Assembly (NCBI RefSeq): GCF_033449965.1
Contig: NZ_CP137761.1
Location: forward strand, 4,278,001-4,342,000
DNA: 64,000 nucleotides
DNA from: Bacillus sp. T3
GTDB lineage: Bacteria; Bacillota; Bacilli; Bacillales; Cytobacillaceae
Reading direction: 5' to 3'
Position 1 is the stretch's first letter, and each line of letters begins with the position of its first letter. Made by a program: the position numbers and the translations under genes. Positions 47,875 to 56,508 of this stretch are shown here, one piece after another. The notes under the pieces are model-generated. The model was given only the letters and a program-made list of their open reading frames with translations. It searched no databases and was not told the DNA's origin.

Positions 47875-48913
47875 TGCTTTCCTTCCCTTCTCCCATTCGA
47901 GGTATTTTTACTTCAAGACGAGTTCCTTTTTTAGGGATACTAATTATTTTGGTTGCACCACCAATTTCGAGTGCACGTTCGTATATATTTTGTAGCCCAT
48001 AAGATCCTGCTTTGCTTTTCTCAACATCAAAGCCGATTCCATCATCGACGACCCGTAAAATAATAAAATCATCCCGTTCAATCAACAGGACTTCAAGCTT
48101 TGATGCTTTAGAATGACGCAATGTATTGGAAACTGATTCCTGCAAGATACGGAACAAGTGGTCCTCCACACCTTTATCTAACGAGAGCTCCTCTATCTTC
48201 CATGAGATCGTCATGGAAACCTTTTGCGAAAGCTCCTGTAAAAGCTCCTTCATCCCAACCTGAAGCGATTTTCCTTTTAATGCTACAGGGCGTAAGTGCA
48301 AAAGGAGTGCGCGCATCTCGAGTTGCGACTGATGGATCATTTGCTCAACCAGCTTGAGCTGTTTCGTTTCTCGATCATCCTGATTGGACTTCGTTTCATT
48401 AATGGCTGACATCATCATCGAAGCAGCAAATAACTGCTGACTTACTGAGTCATGAAGCTCTCTTGCTAAACGATTTCGTTCCTGTGAGATGATTGCTTGA
48501 ATCTGACTTTCCTGACCCTCCGCCCTTTCGGTTGCAAGCTTTTGCGACAGCTTAACCTGTTCATTCATTTGCTTTTGAATTTTGACGACTCGTCTATTAA
48601 TCGACTCTATCTCAATGTATCCAGTTTGCTCTTTAGGCTCAACAGTACGCCCTTCTTCAAGCTCATGAAGTAGTTGATCGACAGCTTGAAGCTGTCTGCG
48701 CCAATTCAAACCTGAAAAAATCCCAAAAAAGATTCCAAATGCAATGGTTATGCTCGGGATTGAAATAATAAACGGAATATCCAATACCTGCCTTTGCCAA
48801 AGCTCGCTCCAATCTGCAATTGGAAAAGCGATTAGATAGCCAATTGTAATAAGAATAAATAATAGAAGAGAGATAAATATTCCGCTAATGACTTGACGGC
48901 CTACTGTGCTCAT
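47867..48913 (-). CDS. liaS: LiaS-type sensor histidine kinase
   Basis: 348 residues. Two membrane helices at the N-terminus (about 8-32 and 45-68) flank a very short outer loop, the intramembrane-sensing layout. HAMP-like linker, coiled segment, the dimerisation box [19 protein letters not shown] with phospho-His, and an HATPase domain with VVDDGIGFD and [12 protein letters not shown] follow. Its start overlaps the liaF stop (ATGA). It phosphorylates LiaR on cell-wall antibiotic stress and is held off by LiaF. Confidence 0.93.
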   Translation of the reverse strand: MSTVGRQVISGIFISLLLFILITIGYLIAFPIADWSELWQRQVLDIPFIISIPSITIAFGIFFGIFSGLNWRRQLQAVDQLLHELEEGRTVEPKEQTGYIEIESINRRVVKIQKQMNEQVKLSQKLATERAEGQESQIQAIISQERNRLARELHDSVSQQLFAASMMMSAINETKSNQDDRETKQLKLVEQMIHQSQLEMRALLLHLRPVALKGKSLQVGMKELLQELSQKVSMTISWKIEELSLDKGVEDHLFRILQESVSNTLRHSKASKLEVLLIERDDFIILRVVDDGIGFDVEKSKAGSYGLQNIYERALEIGGATKIISIPKKGTRLEVKIPRMGEGKESND

Positions 48914-49644
48914 ATCCTTCTCACCTCAATATCTCCGATCATGACTGAGGTGATGATTTTTATTTTTTGCTCAGATGTTTCATAATCAGCTGTTTGAACA
49001 TGAATATTTTGATTAAACATTTTCGAGCCATGATAATGCAGAATATCCACATTTCCTACCATGACAGAATGATTCACGCTTACCTCAATATCATAGGGAA
49101 CTAATATTTGCACTTTCCCAATCATATTGCGGATAAAGATGACTGTTTCACCCCTTGGGAGGACCGTATAGCTTAAATCAATAACGGTATCCCCAATCCA
49201 TGTTTGGATATTGATATCCTCCCATTCGTAAGTGTGCTCAGGTGTTTTTTGGTCTCCAAACATCACATTTTTAAACATAGGTTCCCGAGCAATGATTTCC
49301 TCGCCTGCTGACTCAGTTGATGGCTCCTTTACAATTGGGGTAACCATATGGGGTTGTTTCTTTGTTTGCACAAGTTGGACTAATAAATATATAAAAATAG
49401 CTAATACAAGAAAACGGAAGGTAATCATTCCTAAAATACTTACCGTTAAAAACAAAATCCCCATCCAAAATAGAAATTTGCCAAATTTCCGTTCAAGGCG
49501 CTTTCTACCGACATAAATCATTCCAGCAGCCACTAATATCGAGAAGATAAGACCTTTATTAAAAAACAAAACCTCTAATATCAAAAGTAATAAACTGATT
49601 AAAAAGAGCCAGCTAAAATAGTCATTTTTAATTTTACCTAGCAT
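48910..49644 (-). CDS. liaF: LiaF-type inhibitor of the LiaRS system
   Basis: 244 residues; four hydrophobic helices in the first 95 residues followed by a soluble domain with MFGDQKTPEHTYEWEDINIQ and VMVGNVDILHYHGSK, the C-terminal DUF2154 domain. LiaF keeps LiaS in the phosphatase state until envelope damage. Gene order and overlap with liaS are those of the B. subtilis operon. The start at 49644 has AAAGGAGG upstream. Confidence 0.92.
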   Translation of the reverse strand: MLGKIKNDYFSWLFLISLLLLILEVLFFNKGLIFSILVAAGMIYVGRKRLERKFGKFLFWMGILFLTVSILGMITFRFLVLAIFIYLLVQLVQTKKQPHMVTPIVKEPSTESAGEEIIAREPMFKNVMFGDQKTPEHTYEWEDINIQTWIGDTVIDLSYTVLPRGETVIFIRNMIGKVQILVPYDIEVSVNHSVMVGNVDILHYHGSKMFNQNIHVQTADYETSEQKIKIITSVMIGDIEVRRI

Positions 49645-49743
49645 TGGTCAAACCTCCTTTCAATGACTGCTGGATGTTAAGTCGGCTAAAAAACCAGCAA
49701 AATTCTATCTTCCCATTAACTATTGTTTTTTATAGGAGTAAAA

Positions 49744-49764
49744 GGCGTAGAATTTTCCTACGCC
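49744..49764 (-). terminator. Terminator-like hairpin between liaH and liaF
   Basis: Stem GGCGTAG / CTACGCC with a 7-base loop, then TTTTAC on the minus strand. It probably makes most transcripts stop after liaIH, leaving limited read-through into liaFSR. Confidence 0.7.
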
Positions 49765-49788
49765 TCTCTAGAATAGCAGTTTTCGAAT

Positions 49789-50436
49789 TTAGATAGTAAT
49801 ATTTTCATCCTTTTTTTGTGCCTGTTTTTCTAACTGAGCGATTCTGGCATCAATGGTGTTACGATAGTACTCGCTATTTACTTGATGCTCTAAGCGATCA
49901 AGATAGGCTTCAATTTCTGTGAAACGTGATAATGCTTTGTCAGAATAGCTTGTTTCCTCAAGAACTTTGTTCATTTTGTTATGTGCACGAGTGACATTTT
50001 CTCGTCCCATTAATTCCAGACGTCGAATCTGCATGTCTTTCAATTTGTGCTTCATTTCTTCATATTTTTGTTCTAACTCACTAAGCTGATTCAATACGGT
50101 TTGCAAAGATTCATTTAATCTAACTGCTCTCTCTTCAAAATGAATCTTTTCTGTTAATGCAAATTGATAGAGGTCTGTTTCACCAGCCTGGGACGCAATG
50201 TCCGCTTGACGGCTCCGTTTTTGCGCCATTTCCTGGGCTTGCTTAAGTTCACGAGTAAATTGATCCTTTAATGAATATTGACGTTCTAGGAGCTTACGAA
50301 CCTTTTCTGTTTCTAGTTCGCTTTCACGTAAGTATTGGTTTAATAAAGCTATCGGGTTTTTTTGTTCTTTTTTGTCTAACACCTCGTTTAAATCGGCTAA
50401 CACTGTGTTTTTAATTCTGGTTAATAAGTTACTCAT
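49789..50436 (-). CDS. liaH: LiaH-type PspA/IM30 family protein
   Basis: 215 residues, almost entirely coiled coil (heptads from about residue 20 to 170), with an amphipathic N-terminus LLTRIKNTVLADLNEVLDK and NPIALLNQYLRESELETEKV typical of PspA/LiaH. LiaH assembles into large rings that bind the damaged membrane. It follows liaI by 22 bases. ATG at 50436 with AAAGGAG upstream. Confidence 0.92.
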   Translation of the reverse strand: MSNLLTRIKNTVLADLNEVLDKKEQKNPIALLNQYLRESELETEKVRKLLERQYSLKDQFTRELKQAQEMAQKRSRQADIASQAGETDLYQFALTEKIHFEERAVRLNESLQTVLNQLSELEQKYEEMKHKLKDMQIRRLELMGRENVTRAHNKMNKVLEETSYSDKALSRFTEIEAYLDRLEHQVNSEYYRNTIDARIAQLEKQAQKKDENITI

Positions 50437-50458
50437 TTTCGATACTCTCCTTTATTTA

Positions 50459-50812
50459 TTAATAATTTTTATTAAGCTGTGACCATTGTTTTTCGAAGTT
50501 TGTGAATGGATCGTTTTCTTCCACTACAACTGAGCTTGAACCGGTTTTATTCCAATTTTTATAAACTAAGTAAAGAATATAAGCAGCAGCTACCGCTAGA
50601 ATTGCTGGTGCATTGGCTGCAGAAGCCATTAACAGTGCCAAACCGATTAATCCCCAACAAATTTTTGCAAGGAGCTTATCAGCCTGCAAAAACTTTTTTA
50701 ACACGAAGTATAAAATAAACAAGCTGATTGCAAGACCCACCACTGATCCTAAGTTTGATAACAAGACAATTGCTGCAATTCCACCCGCTAATAGTAATCC
50801 AAATTTTTTCAT
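50459..50812 (-). CDS. liaI: LiaI-type small membrane protein
   Basis: 117 residues with four hydrophobic stretches in the first 85 and an acidic tail ENDPFTNFEKQWSQL. It is first in the lia transcript, with AAAGGAGGAAG before the ATG at 50812. LiaI is the membrane anchor for LiaH. The protein resembles the LiaI/lmo0954-like group, in which the family is loosely conserved, so identification relies on context as well. Confidence 0.83.
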   Translation of the reverse strand: MKKFGLLLAGGIAAIVLLSNLGSVVGLAISLFILYFVLKKFLQADKLLAKICWGLIGLALLMASAANAPAILAVAAAYILYLVYKNWNKTGSSSVVVEENDPFTNFEKQWSQLNKNY

Positions 50813-50888
50813 TTTCGACTTCCTCCTTTCATGCTTTCATCTTACCTAGATTTCGGGTTTCTCATAACGAGCCTAAGCTTGATTTTCT

Positions 50889-50921
50889 AATCAGACTTAA
50901 GGCTTAGTCCAAATCAGACTG
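50889..50921 (-). promoter_or_regulatory. Putative LiaR binding region upstream of liaI
   Basis: AATCAGACT occurs at 50889-50897 and again at 50912-50920, 23 bases apart; the second is part of the inverted repeat AGTCCAAATCAGACT (50906-50920). On the minus strand this reads AGTCTGATTTGGACT, similar in plan to VraR/LiaR sites. It lies 77 bases before the liaI start. Assignment to LiaR is inference from position. Confidence 0.5.
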
Positions 50922-50998
50922 CTAGTAGTAGCCGTTACATAAACCGTATTTACCAAGGTGATACTAAGCAGAAATGTTCGCAGCGAAGGGGTTTTTTG

Positions 50999-51373
50999 AT
51001 GAATGAAATTAATATTAGCCCAATTTCCTATATCATGTTGATTTTGGCGAGCTACCGACTGACGCACCTGATTGTGTTTGATAAAATTACTGAATTTCTA
51101 CGTAAGCCTTTTATGAAAAAAATTGAAGTAAAAACAGACGAGGGCACGAAAATGAAAGAGGTTCCGAAGTCACTGTTTGGTTATTTATTAAATTGCTATT
51201 GGTGTGCGGGTGTTTGGAGTGCCATTTTTTTAGGAGGATTTTACTTACTTTTGCCTAAATACGCAATCATCCTCATTTTTATTTTATCGATTGCGGGAGC
51301 GCAAGCGATTATTGAAACCTTTGTCGGGGTTAACATAAAAAAAGTGGATTATTTAGCAAAGAAAGAGGATTAG
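50999..51373 (+). CDS. DUF1360 family membrane protein (YjcA-like)
   Basis: 124 residues from the ATG at 50999; GAAGGGG is eight bases ahead. Two to three membrane helices. SYRLTHLIVFDKIT and KSLFGYLLNCYWCAGVW with a CxxC pair define DUF1360; the B. subtilis relative YjcA is a sigma-E-type sporulation gene. The pair of cysteines could bind metal or form a disulfide. It is divergent from the lia operon. Confidence 0.8.
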   Translation: MNEINISPISYIMLILASYRLTHLIVFDKITEFLRKPFMKKIEVKTDEGTKMKEVPKSLFGYLLNCYWCAGVWSAIFLGGFYLLLPKYAIILIFILSIAGAQAIIETFVGVNIKKVDYLAKKED

Positions 51374-51506
51374 TGCACATTTAAAATAAGACGGTTTCAA
51401 TTTACTGACTGATTACTTCCCCAAGTGAAAACAAAACCTCTCCACTAATAATAAACAAGCTTGAGTTATCACCGAACTCAAGCTCATTACCCTGTATTAG
51501 ATTTCA

Positions 51507-52079
51507 TCATTGGTGTGTTAATAATCCTGGTGGTAAATAGGGAGGTGGTATTTTGAGCCAGCCTCTTTTTCTCATGACCGATTTAATCAAAGCACCATAC
51601 TTCATTGCTTCTAGTTGGAATTCCAAAAACATAAGTCCAACATCGTTTCGAATAGATTGTGCAGAAGATCCTGCACAGGTGGTGATTGCAGTAGCAATCT
51701 TAATACTGACAAGATTGCATATTTCCGAGTCCGTCAGTTTAGCCCCAGCGGGTATCGCGAGCGGATCAGTAATCGGCTTTGGTTCGGATGCATCTGGTAA
51801 AGGGATTCCTTCATTCTGCATAAAAACCTTCAGTCGACTCGCTTGTGAGCTAGCCCCACCTAATGTTTTATGAACAACATTTTTGACTTCTGGATCGGTT
51901 GTCGAATTAAGACCGATTTGTTCAATTGCAACCGCTTCTTCCAAAATTGTCAAATACGTCCAGCAGGACATCACCTCTCCCACGTGCAACGGCGGCTTTG
52001 GTTCTTCATCAAATAAACTATGAATGACTTTTGATAATGCCTCAAAGGTGTGTTCAGGCAATTTTTTACGCACCTCCAT
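51507..52079 (-). CDS. DUF3231 family protein
   Basis: 190 residues; a helical bundle with LHVGEVMSCWTYLTILEEAV and DVGLMFLEFQLEAMKYGALI, typical of one DUF3231 repeat. Larger members hold two copies and are found in Bacillus spores; they recall ferritin-like and CotF-type bundles. The short C-terminal PPPYLPPG tail is Pro-rich. Starts at 52079 with AAAAAATTG-type weak site; an RBS is not clear. Function unknown. Confidence 0.78.
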   Translation of the reverse strand: MEVRKKLPEHTFEALSKVIHSLFDEEPKPPLHVGEVMSCWTYLTILEEAVAIEQIGLNSTTDPEVKNVVHKTLGGASSQASRLKVFMQNEGIPLPDASEPKPITDPLAIPAGAKLTDSEICNLVSIKIATAITTCAGSSAQSIRNDVGLMFLEFQLEAMKYGALIKSVMRKRGWLKIPPPYLPPGLLTHQ

Positions 52080-52146
52080 TAGAAAGACTTAATAACATGG
52101 GAAAAAAAGGTGCTCATAATTTCTACCTTGAGCACCCAATTCTTAT

Positions 52147-52305
52147 TTAGTCTTTTGATAAATCCATGTCACGATCTTTTATATCAGGTTGTCTGCTTCC
52201 CTTTTCACCTGTTGTAAACTCGACAAGCTCCTCACTTGTACGATTCCCAAGCTTACTATTATTATTTCGATTGGCATTGGCATTCCCTAATTTTGTTCTG
52301 CCCAT
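52147..52305 (-). CDS. Small hydrophilic protein, perhaps spore-related
   Basis: 52 residues, ATG at 52303-52305 with AAGGGG nine bases upstream. Asn/Arg-rich N-terminus (GNANANRNNNSKLGNRTS) and an acidic, Lys-containing tail (KDRDMDLSKD). No hydrophobic stretch. Composition is like small acid-soluble minor spore proteins, but I do not recognise a family. Confidence 0.55.
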   Translation of the reverse strand: MGRTKLGNANANRNNNSKLGNRTSEELVEFTTGEKGSRQPDIKDRDMDLSKD

Positions 52306-52409
52306 GACTCACAACCCCTTTATTTATTTTCTCAAAGGTAGTATGAGACAGTTCCATCACCATTATTCCTATTAGTCCAACTCTTGGTTCAAAACAAATT
52401 TAAAAATGC

Positions 52410-53630
52410 TTAAATGGCTAGACGTTCTGAAAAATCCAGTTTCGTAATATCGCCATATACTTCATAGCATTGAAGCTCTGGTGCAGCTTGTGTGATCGTT
52501 TCAAGTTCATTTGCTGAACCAGACACAAGTAAAAGGGATGGTCGTAAGAAACCAACGATTTCGATTGTTGATGGCCAGGATAATTCCTTCAAGCCCTTGC
52601 CGAAAAGAACCCAGTTAGGTTGTTCTATTTTCGTTTCCTCCACAAGACTATTATTTGTGATGTTAGCATTAGAAGGATTCACTATATGGATAATGTCCTC
52701 TACTATCGCGCTTGCAGTTGGGTACATCCCCGCACCAGGTCCTTGGATACAAATGTTGCCGACGATATCAGCCTCAATTGAAATGGCATTTTGCACACCC
52801 TCTATCTGATATAAAGGATGGGTTGAGCTTACAAGGACTGGTTTCACAGAACAGCTAACGCCATTTGTGCTTTTTTCAATCGAAGCTACATGCTTAAAGC
52901 GTAGACCTAGTGCTGAAAATAGACCAATTTTTTCGGACGAAATTTCAGTAATCCCTGATCGCGTGACATCCGACCAATTGGGCTGCTCCCCAAAAATGAC
53001 TTGACTTAAAATCATCGCTTTAAAGAATGCATCGATTCCTTCAATATCATTTTTGGGATCCAATTCTGCATAGCCTTGCTCTTGCGCAATGATTAATGCA
53101 GCGGAGAAGGAAAGGTTTTCCTCTCTCATTTTTGTTAAGATAAAATTCGATGTCCCGTTTAGTATACCTTCCACTTTTGTTATTCCATTAACATTTAACA
53201 GCGTATTCAGGGTCTGAATAACAGGAATCCCGCCTGCCACAGTCGCTTCGAATCCAATCGATACATGGTATTCATCTGCTAATGCCTTCAGCTGTTCCCC
53301 GTGATGAGCAAACATTTCTTTGTTAGCTGTAATGATATGACAGCCCTTTTTAATGGCTGATTGCAAATAAGTATACGCCAGATCTCTTCCCACAATCGCA
53401 TCAATTACAACATCAAGCTTTGGTAGTTGAAGAATCTCATCAAAATCAGTTGTTAACAGAACATCCTGATCTGGTAATGAATGCTTTTCGATATTTTTTA
53501 CTAATACGGCAATGATTTTCACCTCTTTACCCAATAGAGCCTTAAAGCGACTTTGATGCATCTCAATTGTTTGATAAACGCCTTTTCCAACTGTTCCATA
53601 TCCTAAAAGTGCAATATTTATCGTTGCCAT
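52410..53630 (-). CDS. hom: Homoserine dehydrogenase
   Basis: NAD(P)-dependent enzyme making homoserine for Met and Thr. 406 residues from the ATG at 53630 (MATINIALLGYGTVGKGVY); an ATG three codons upstream is possible. Rossmann motif GYGTVGKG, TANKEMFAHHG, GILNGTSNFILTKM (catalytic region) and DPKNDIEGIDAFFKAMIL are clear. The C-terminal part after about residue 340 looks like a shortened regulatory domain. The leader holds a SAM-I riboswitch with its terminator, so this copy is committed to methionine supply and probably not the thrABC copy. Confidence 0.92.
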   Translation of the reverse strand: MATINIALLGYGTVGKGVYQTIEMHQSRFKALLGKEVKIIAVLVKNIEKHSLPDQDVLLTTDFDEILQLPKLDVVIDAIVGRDLAYTYLQSAIKKGCHIITANKEMFAHHGEQLKALADEYHVSIGFEATVAGGIPVIQTLNTLLNVNGITKVEGILNGTSNFILTKMREENLSFSAALIIAQEQGYAELDPKNDIEGIDAFFKAMILSQVIFGEQPNWSDVTRSGITEISSEKIGLFSALGLRFKHVASIEKSTNGVSCSVKPVLVSSTHPLYQIEGVQNAISIEADIVGNICIQGPGAGMYPTASAIVEDIIHIVNPSNANITNNSLVEETKIEQPNWVLFGKGLKELSWPSTIEIVGFLRPSLLLVSGSANELETITQAAPELQCYEVYGDITKLDFSERLAI

Positions 53631-53702
53631 CTTCTCCATCTCCCTAATAGAAAATTTCATTTCGATTTATGTAGTGTCCAGGTTTATTTAATGTCGTAAC
53701 AA

Positions 53703-53728
53703 CAAAAAACCCTCTTCATAAGAAGAGG
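53703..53728 (-). terminator. Expression-platform terminator of the SAM riboswitch
   Basis: Stem CCCTCTTC / GAAGAGGG, 4-base loop, TTTTTT on the minus strand. The aptamer's 3' strand GATAAGAGG can pair with the terminator's CCTCTTCTTAT, giving the alternative antiterminator. Confidence 0.9.
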
Positions 53729-53738
53729 GTTTTTTCCT

Positions 53739-53849
53739 CCTCTTATCTTTCAGACAGCACACTGTCTGCAGGATTTAGCACCTTTTCAAGCAATGCTTGA
53801 TGGTTGCCGGACTTCATAGGGCCTGTTCCCTCCGTCACTCATGATAAGA
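53739..53849 (-). ncRNA. SAM-I riboswitch (S box) controlling hom
   Basis: P1 arms CTCTTATC and GATAAGAG enclose the conserved S-box core: GAGGGAACAGGCCC, ATGAAGTCCGGCAACC and GGTGCTAAATCC, followed by the P4/P1 region. The order and sequence are the textbook SAM-I pattern. With SAM bound, P1 is stable and the terminator at 53703 forms, so hom is turned off when methionine/SAM is plentiful. Confidence 0.96.
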
Positions 53850-53937
53850 GATTATTTAATTTTTCATTTTATTAAAAATAATTAGCTTACTCTACATATT
53901 AGTTAGATTTTCGAAATATGTCAACTAAAATCCACTT

Positions 53938-55077
53938 TTACTTTGCAGCTTTAGTCATCGCTTGCTCAAAAATGCCAACGATATCTTCTGCATGTTCAAT
54001 TCCAACCGAAATTCGGACAACCTCAAATGTAATTCCTAATGCGTCACGTGCCTCAGCAGGTAAAGCACGATGCGAGGTAATGACTGGATGGGAAACAGAT
54101 GTCTCTACACCAGCCAAGGTTGGCGCAATTTTAATCCAGGAAAGATTTTTAAAGAATTCATTTACATTAACTGTGTTAGCAAGCTTGATTGTGACAATCG
54201 CACCATATCCGCTCTCGCCGTGTTCAAACGGATAATAAACCTTCTCTACAAGTTTATTGTTTTGAAGGGCAAGGGCTAGCTCTCGCGCGTTTTTGGACTG
54301 CTTTTCCATTCTTATTGCTAATGTTTTTAAACCACGCGTTGTTAGCCATGCTTCAATCGGACTTACGTTTGTGCCAAGGTTTACAACCTTTGCGGTTGCC
54401 TTTGCTAGCAAGTCCTTTTCACCTACTAGTACTCCAGCTGTCACATCGCTATGACCACCAATGTACTTCGTCGCACTATGAACAACTAAATCTACCCCTT
54501 TTCCATATGGCTGGCAATGATAAGGAGTGGCAAATGTATTGTCCACAAGAGTGGTGAGTTTATGCTTCTTTGCAATTCGGACAAACTCCTCGATATCTTG
54601 TACTCGAAGGAGCGGATTTGTAATGGATTCTGTGTATAATAATTTTGTATTTGATTTGATTTCTTTCTCAACCTGGGCAAGGTCTGTGAAGGATACGAAC
54701 GTGACTTCAATCCCGAATTGGTTTAGTTCCCCTTGCAGGAGCTGAAAGCTACCCCCATACAAATCTTCTGCAGCCACAATATGATCTCCACTTTTCACCA
54801 CAGCTAGTACCCCTGCTAAAATAGCTGAAAGTCCAGATGAAGTTGCGACACCAGCGGGAGCACCTTCAAGAGCTGCTACTGCTTCTGCTAATTCATCTGT
54901 ATTCGGATTTCCAACACGTGAATACAAATAGTTTCCTTGTCCTTGATAATAGCCCTCTAATTCATCAAGATCAGAAAAAGTAAAAGCTGTCGTTTGATAA
55001 ATTGGGGTTACTTTACTTTTGATTGGCATTTTGCTTTTTTTAACACCATGTAGTACTTCCGTTTCAAACCTGGACAA
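53938..55077 (-). CDS. Trans-sulfuration PLP enzyme (cystathionine gamma-synthase/lyase family)
   Basis: 379 residues, TTG start at 55077 with GAAGGTGAA upstream. Family motifs: YSRVGNPNTDELAEAVAALEG, YGGSFQLL, NPLLRV, TLVDNTFATPY (PLP Asp) and the lysine in HSATKYIGGHSDVTAG. It is shorter at the N-terminus than none of the family, about normal length. Whether it acts as cystathionine gamma-synthase (MetI), gamma-lyase or homocysteine-producing enzyme cannot be decided. It precedes the SAM-riboswitch-hom unit on the same strand, without a riboswitch of its own. Confidence 0.9.
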   Translation of the reverse strand: MSRFETEVLHGVKKSKMPIKSKVTPIYQTTAFTFSDLDELEGYYQGQGNYLYSRVGNPNTDELAEAVAALEGAPAGVATSSGLSAILAGVLAVVKSGDHIVAAEDLYGGSFQLLQGELNQFGIEVTFVSFTDLAQVEKEIKSNTKLLYTESITNPLLRVQDIEEFVRIAKKHKLTTLVDNTFATPYHCQPYGKGVDLVVHSATKYIGGHSDVTAGVLVGEKDLLAKATAKVVNLGTNVSPIEAWLTTRGLKTLAIRMEKQSKNARELALALQNNKLVEKVYYPFEHGESGYGAIVTIKLANTVNVNEFFKNLSWIKIAPTLAGVETSVSHPVITSHRALPAEARDALGITFEVVRISVGIEHAEDIVGIFEQAMTKAAK

Positions 55078-55229
55078 AACCGTTCACCTTCTTTTAAGAA
55101 TAGAAAAACTTATCTGAAAATACATGATGACTATAACAATATCCGTTTGTTTCGTCAATCTCCTATCGGGGAAATCAGTTTTTGTAAGCGAATTCAAATA
55201 GATATTTTTATTTCAGCAATCGTTCTGGC

Positions 55230-56372
55230 CTATTTTTCAGGAGAAACTAATTCACCTTTATAGAAAACCTTCTTCTTACCGGTTAGACCAAGTTCTCGGT
55301 AGAATTTCTTCAGTTCTCTTTCCTCTCTATCGGTTACAATAGCCACTACAGTTCCGCTTGCTCCAAAGCGTCCAGTTCGTCCAGAACGGTGAACATATTG
55401 ATTAATCTCTTTCGGAAAATCAACATGCACAACATGGGTCACTCCCTTAATATCTAAGCCACGTGCTGCAACATCCGTTGCAATCAGAAGAGCAGAATCT
55501 CCATCGCGAAATTTCTTCAGTGCAGATTGACGTTCCAGCTTCTTCAATTCGCTATGTAGGATTCCAGCAGAGATTCCTTTAAACGACATTTTAGAAATGG
55601 CTACAGATGCTGCGCCTATGTCATTCATAAAGGCTAGTGCTTTAATGTTTGATAACCTCGCAACCTTCTGTAAAATATCGATTTTGTCACGCTGTTCACA
55701 AACGATATAAAGATGTTCTACCGTTTCAGCATTAATCGTTTCATCCTTGCTTATTTTAATGAGTTCTGGATTGTTCGTTAATCCCCGCGCAAATTCCTCT
55801 GTTGCTAATGGCAAAGTCGCAGAAAAAACTAGCACCTGACGATCAGCCAACGGTGAATTGACAATATGACGTACGGTTGTTAGGTGCTCTGGAATAAGCA
55901 ATTGATCGCCTTCGTCCAATACGACGGTACGTACCTCGTGCATTTTTAATTTTTTTTGCTTTATTAGCTCGAAAATCCGACCTGGTGTGCCCACGACGAC
56001 CTGTGGAGACTTCTTTAATTTTTCAAGCTGTCTTTTAACGTTTGCCCCGCCAATAAAGGAAGCACTTCGAATTCCACTTCCTTCTGCCCACTTTTGAATC
56101 TCACTTAATATTTGCATACAAAGCTCTTGTGACGAAGCAAGAATAACTGCTTGGACCCCACGCTTATCAATATCGATTTTTTGTAGTACAGGAATTAAAT
56201 AGCTTAACGTTTTCCCTGTTCCTGTTGGCGACTCAGCAATCACATCTCTGCCAAGAAGCGCAGACGGAATCGATTGCATTTGAACTGATGTCAGCTGTTC
56301 AAAACCTGATTTTTCCCAATTAGCTTGAAGGAATGGTTTCAATTCTTGATTATTTACTGTTATATTGATCAT
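55230..56372 (-). CDS. yfmL: DEAD-box RNA helicase, YfmL-like
   Basis: 380 residues, close to the size of B. subtilis YfmL, which helps 50S ribosome assembly. Motifs: Q motif region SGFEQLTSVQMQSIP, walker A ESPTGTGKTLSYLIP, PTREL replaced by ILASSQELCMQI, GG, TPGRI, walker B VLDEGDQLL (DEGD in place of DEAD), SATLP, and HRSGRTGRFG. The absence of long extensions fits a compact assembly helicase. Single gene with a normal ribosome site (AAAGGAG before the ATG at 56372). Confidence 0.9.
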   Translation of the reverse strand: MINITVNNQELKPFLQANWEKSGFEQLTSVQMQSIPSALLGRDVIAESPTGTGKTLSYLIPVLQKIDIDKRGVQAVILASSQELCMQILSEIQKWAEGSGIRSASFIGGANVKRQLEKLKKSPQVVVGTPGRIFELIKQKKLKMHEVRTVVLDEGDQLLIPEHLTTVRHIVNSPLADRQVLVFSATLPLATEEFARGLTNNPELIKISKDETINAETVEHLYIVCEQRDKIDILQKVARLSNIKALAFMNDIGAASVAISKMSFKGISAGILHSELKKLERQSALKKFRDGDSALLIATDVAARGLDIKGVTHVVHVDFPKEINQYVHRSGRTGRFGASGTVVAIVTDREERELKKFYRELGLTGKKKVFYKGELVSPEK

Positions 56373-56481
56373 AATATCTCCTTTTAGTACATACCAATTT
56401 TAAACGTACTTTGTTTCATTTTATTATAACCTTGTTATTCTCGCAAAATCGGTTCAAATTTGTTATGTCAAAATAAAAAGA

Positions 56482-56501
56482 GGGCAGCGATCTCACTGCC
56501 C
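56482..56501 (-). terminator. Terminator of the M50 protease gene
   Basis: Stem GGGCAG / CTGCCC with an 8-base loop, then TCTTTTT on the minus strand. Confidence 0.8.
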
Positions 56502-56508
56502 CCATGAA

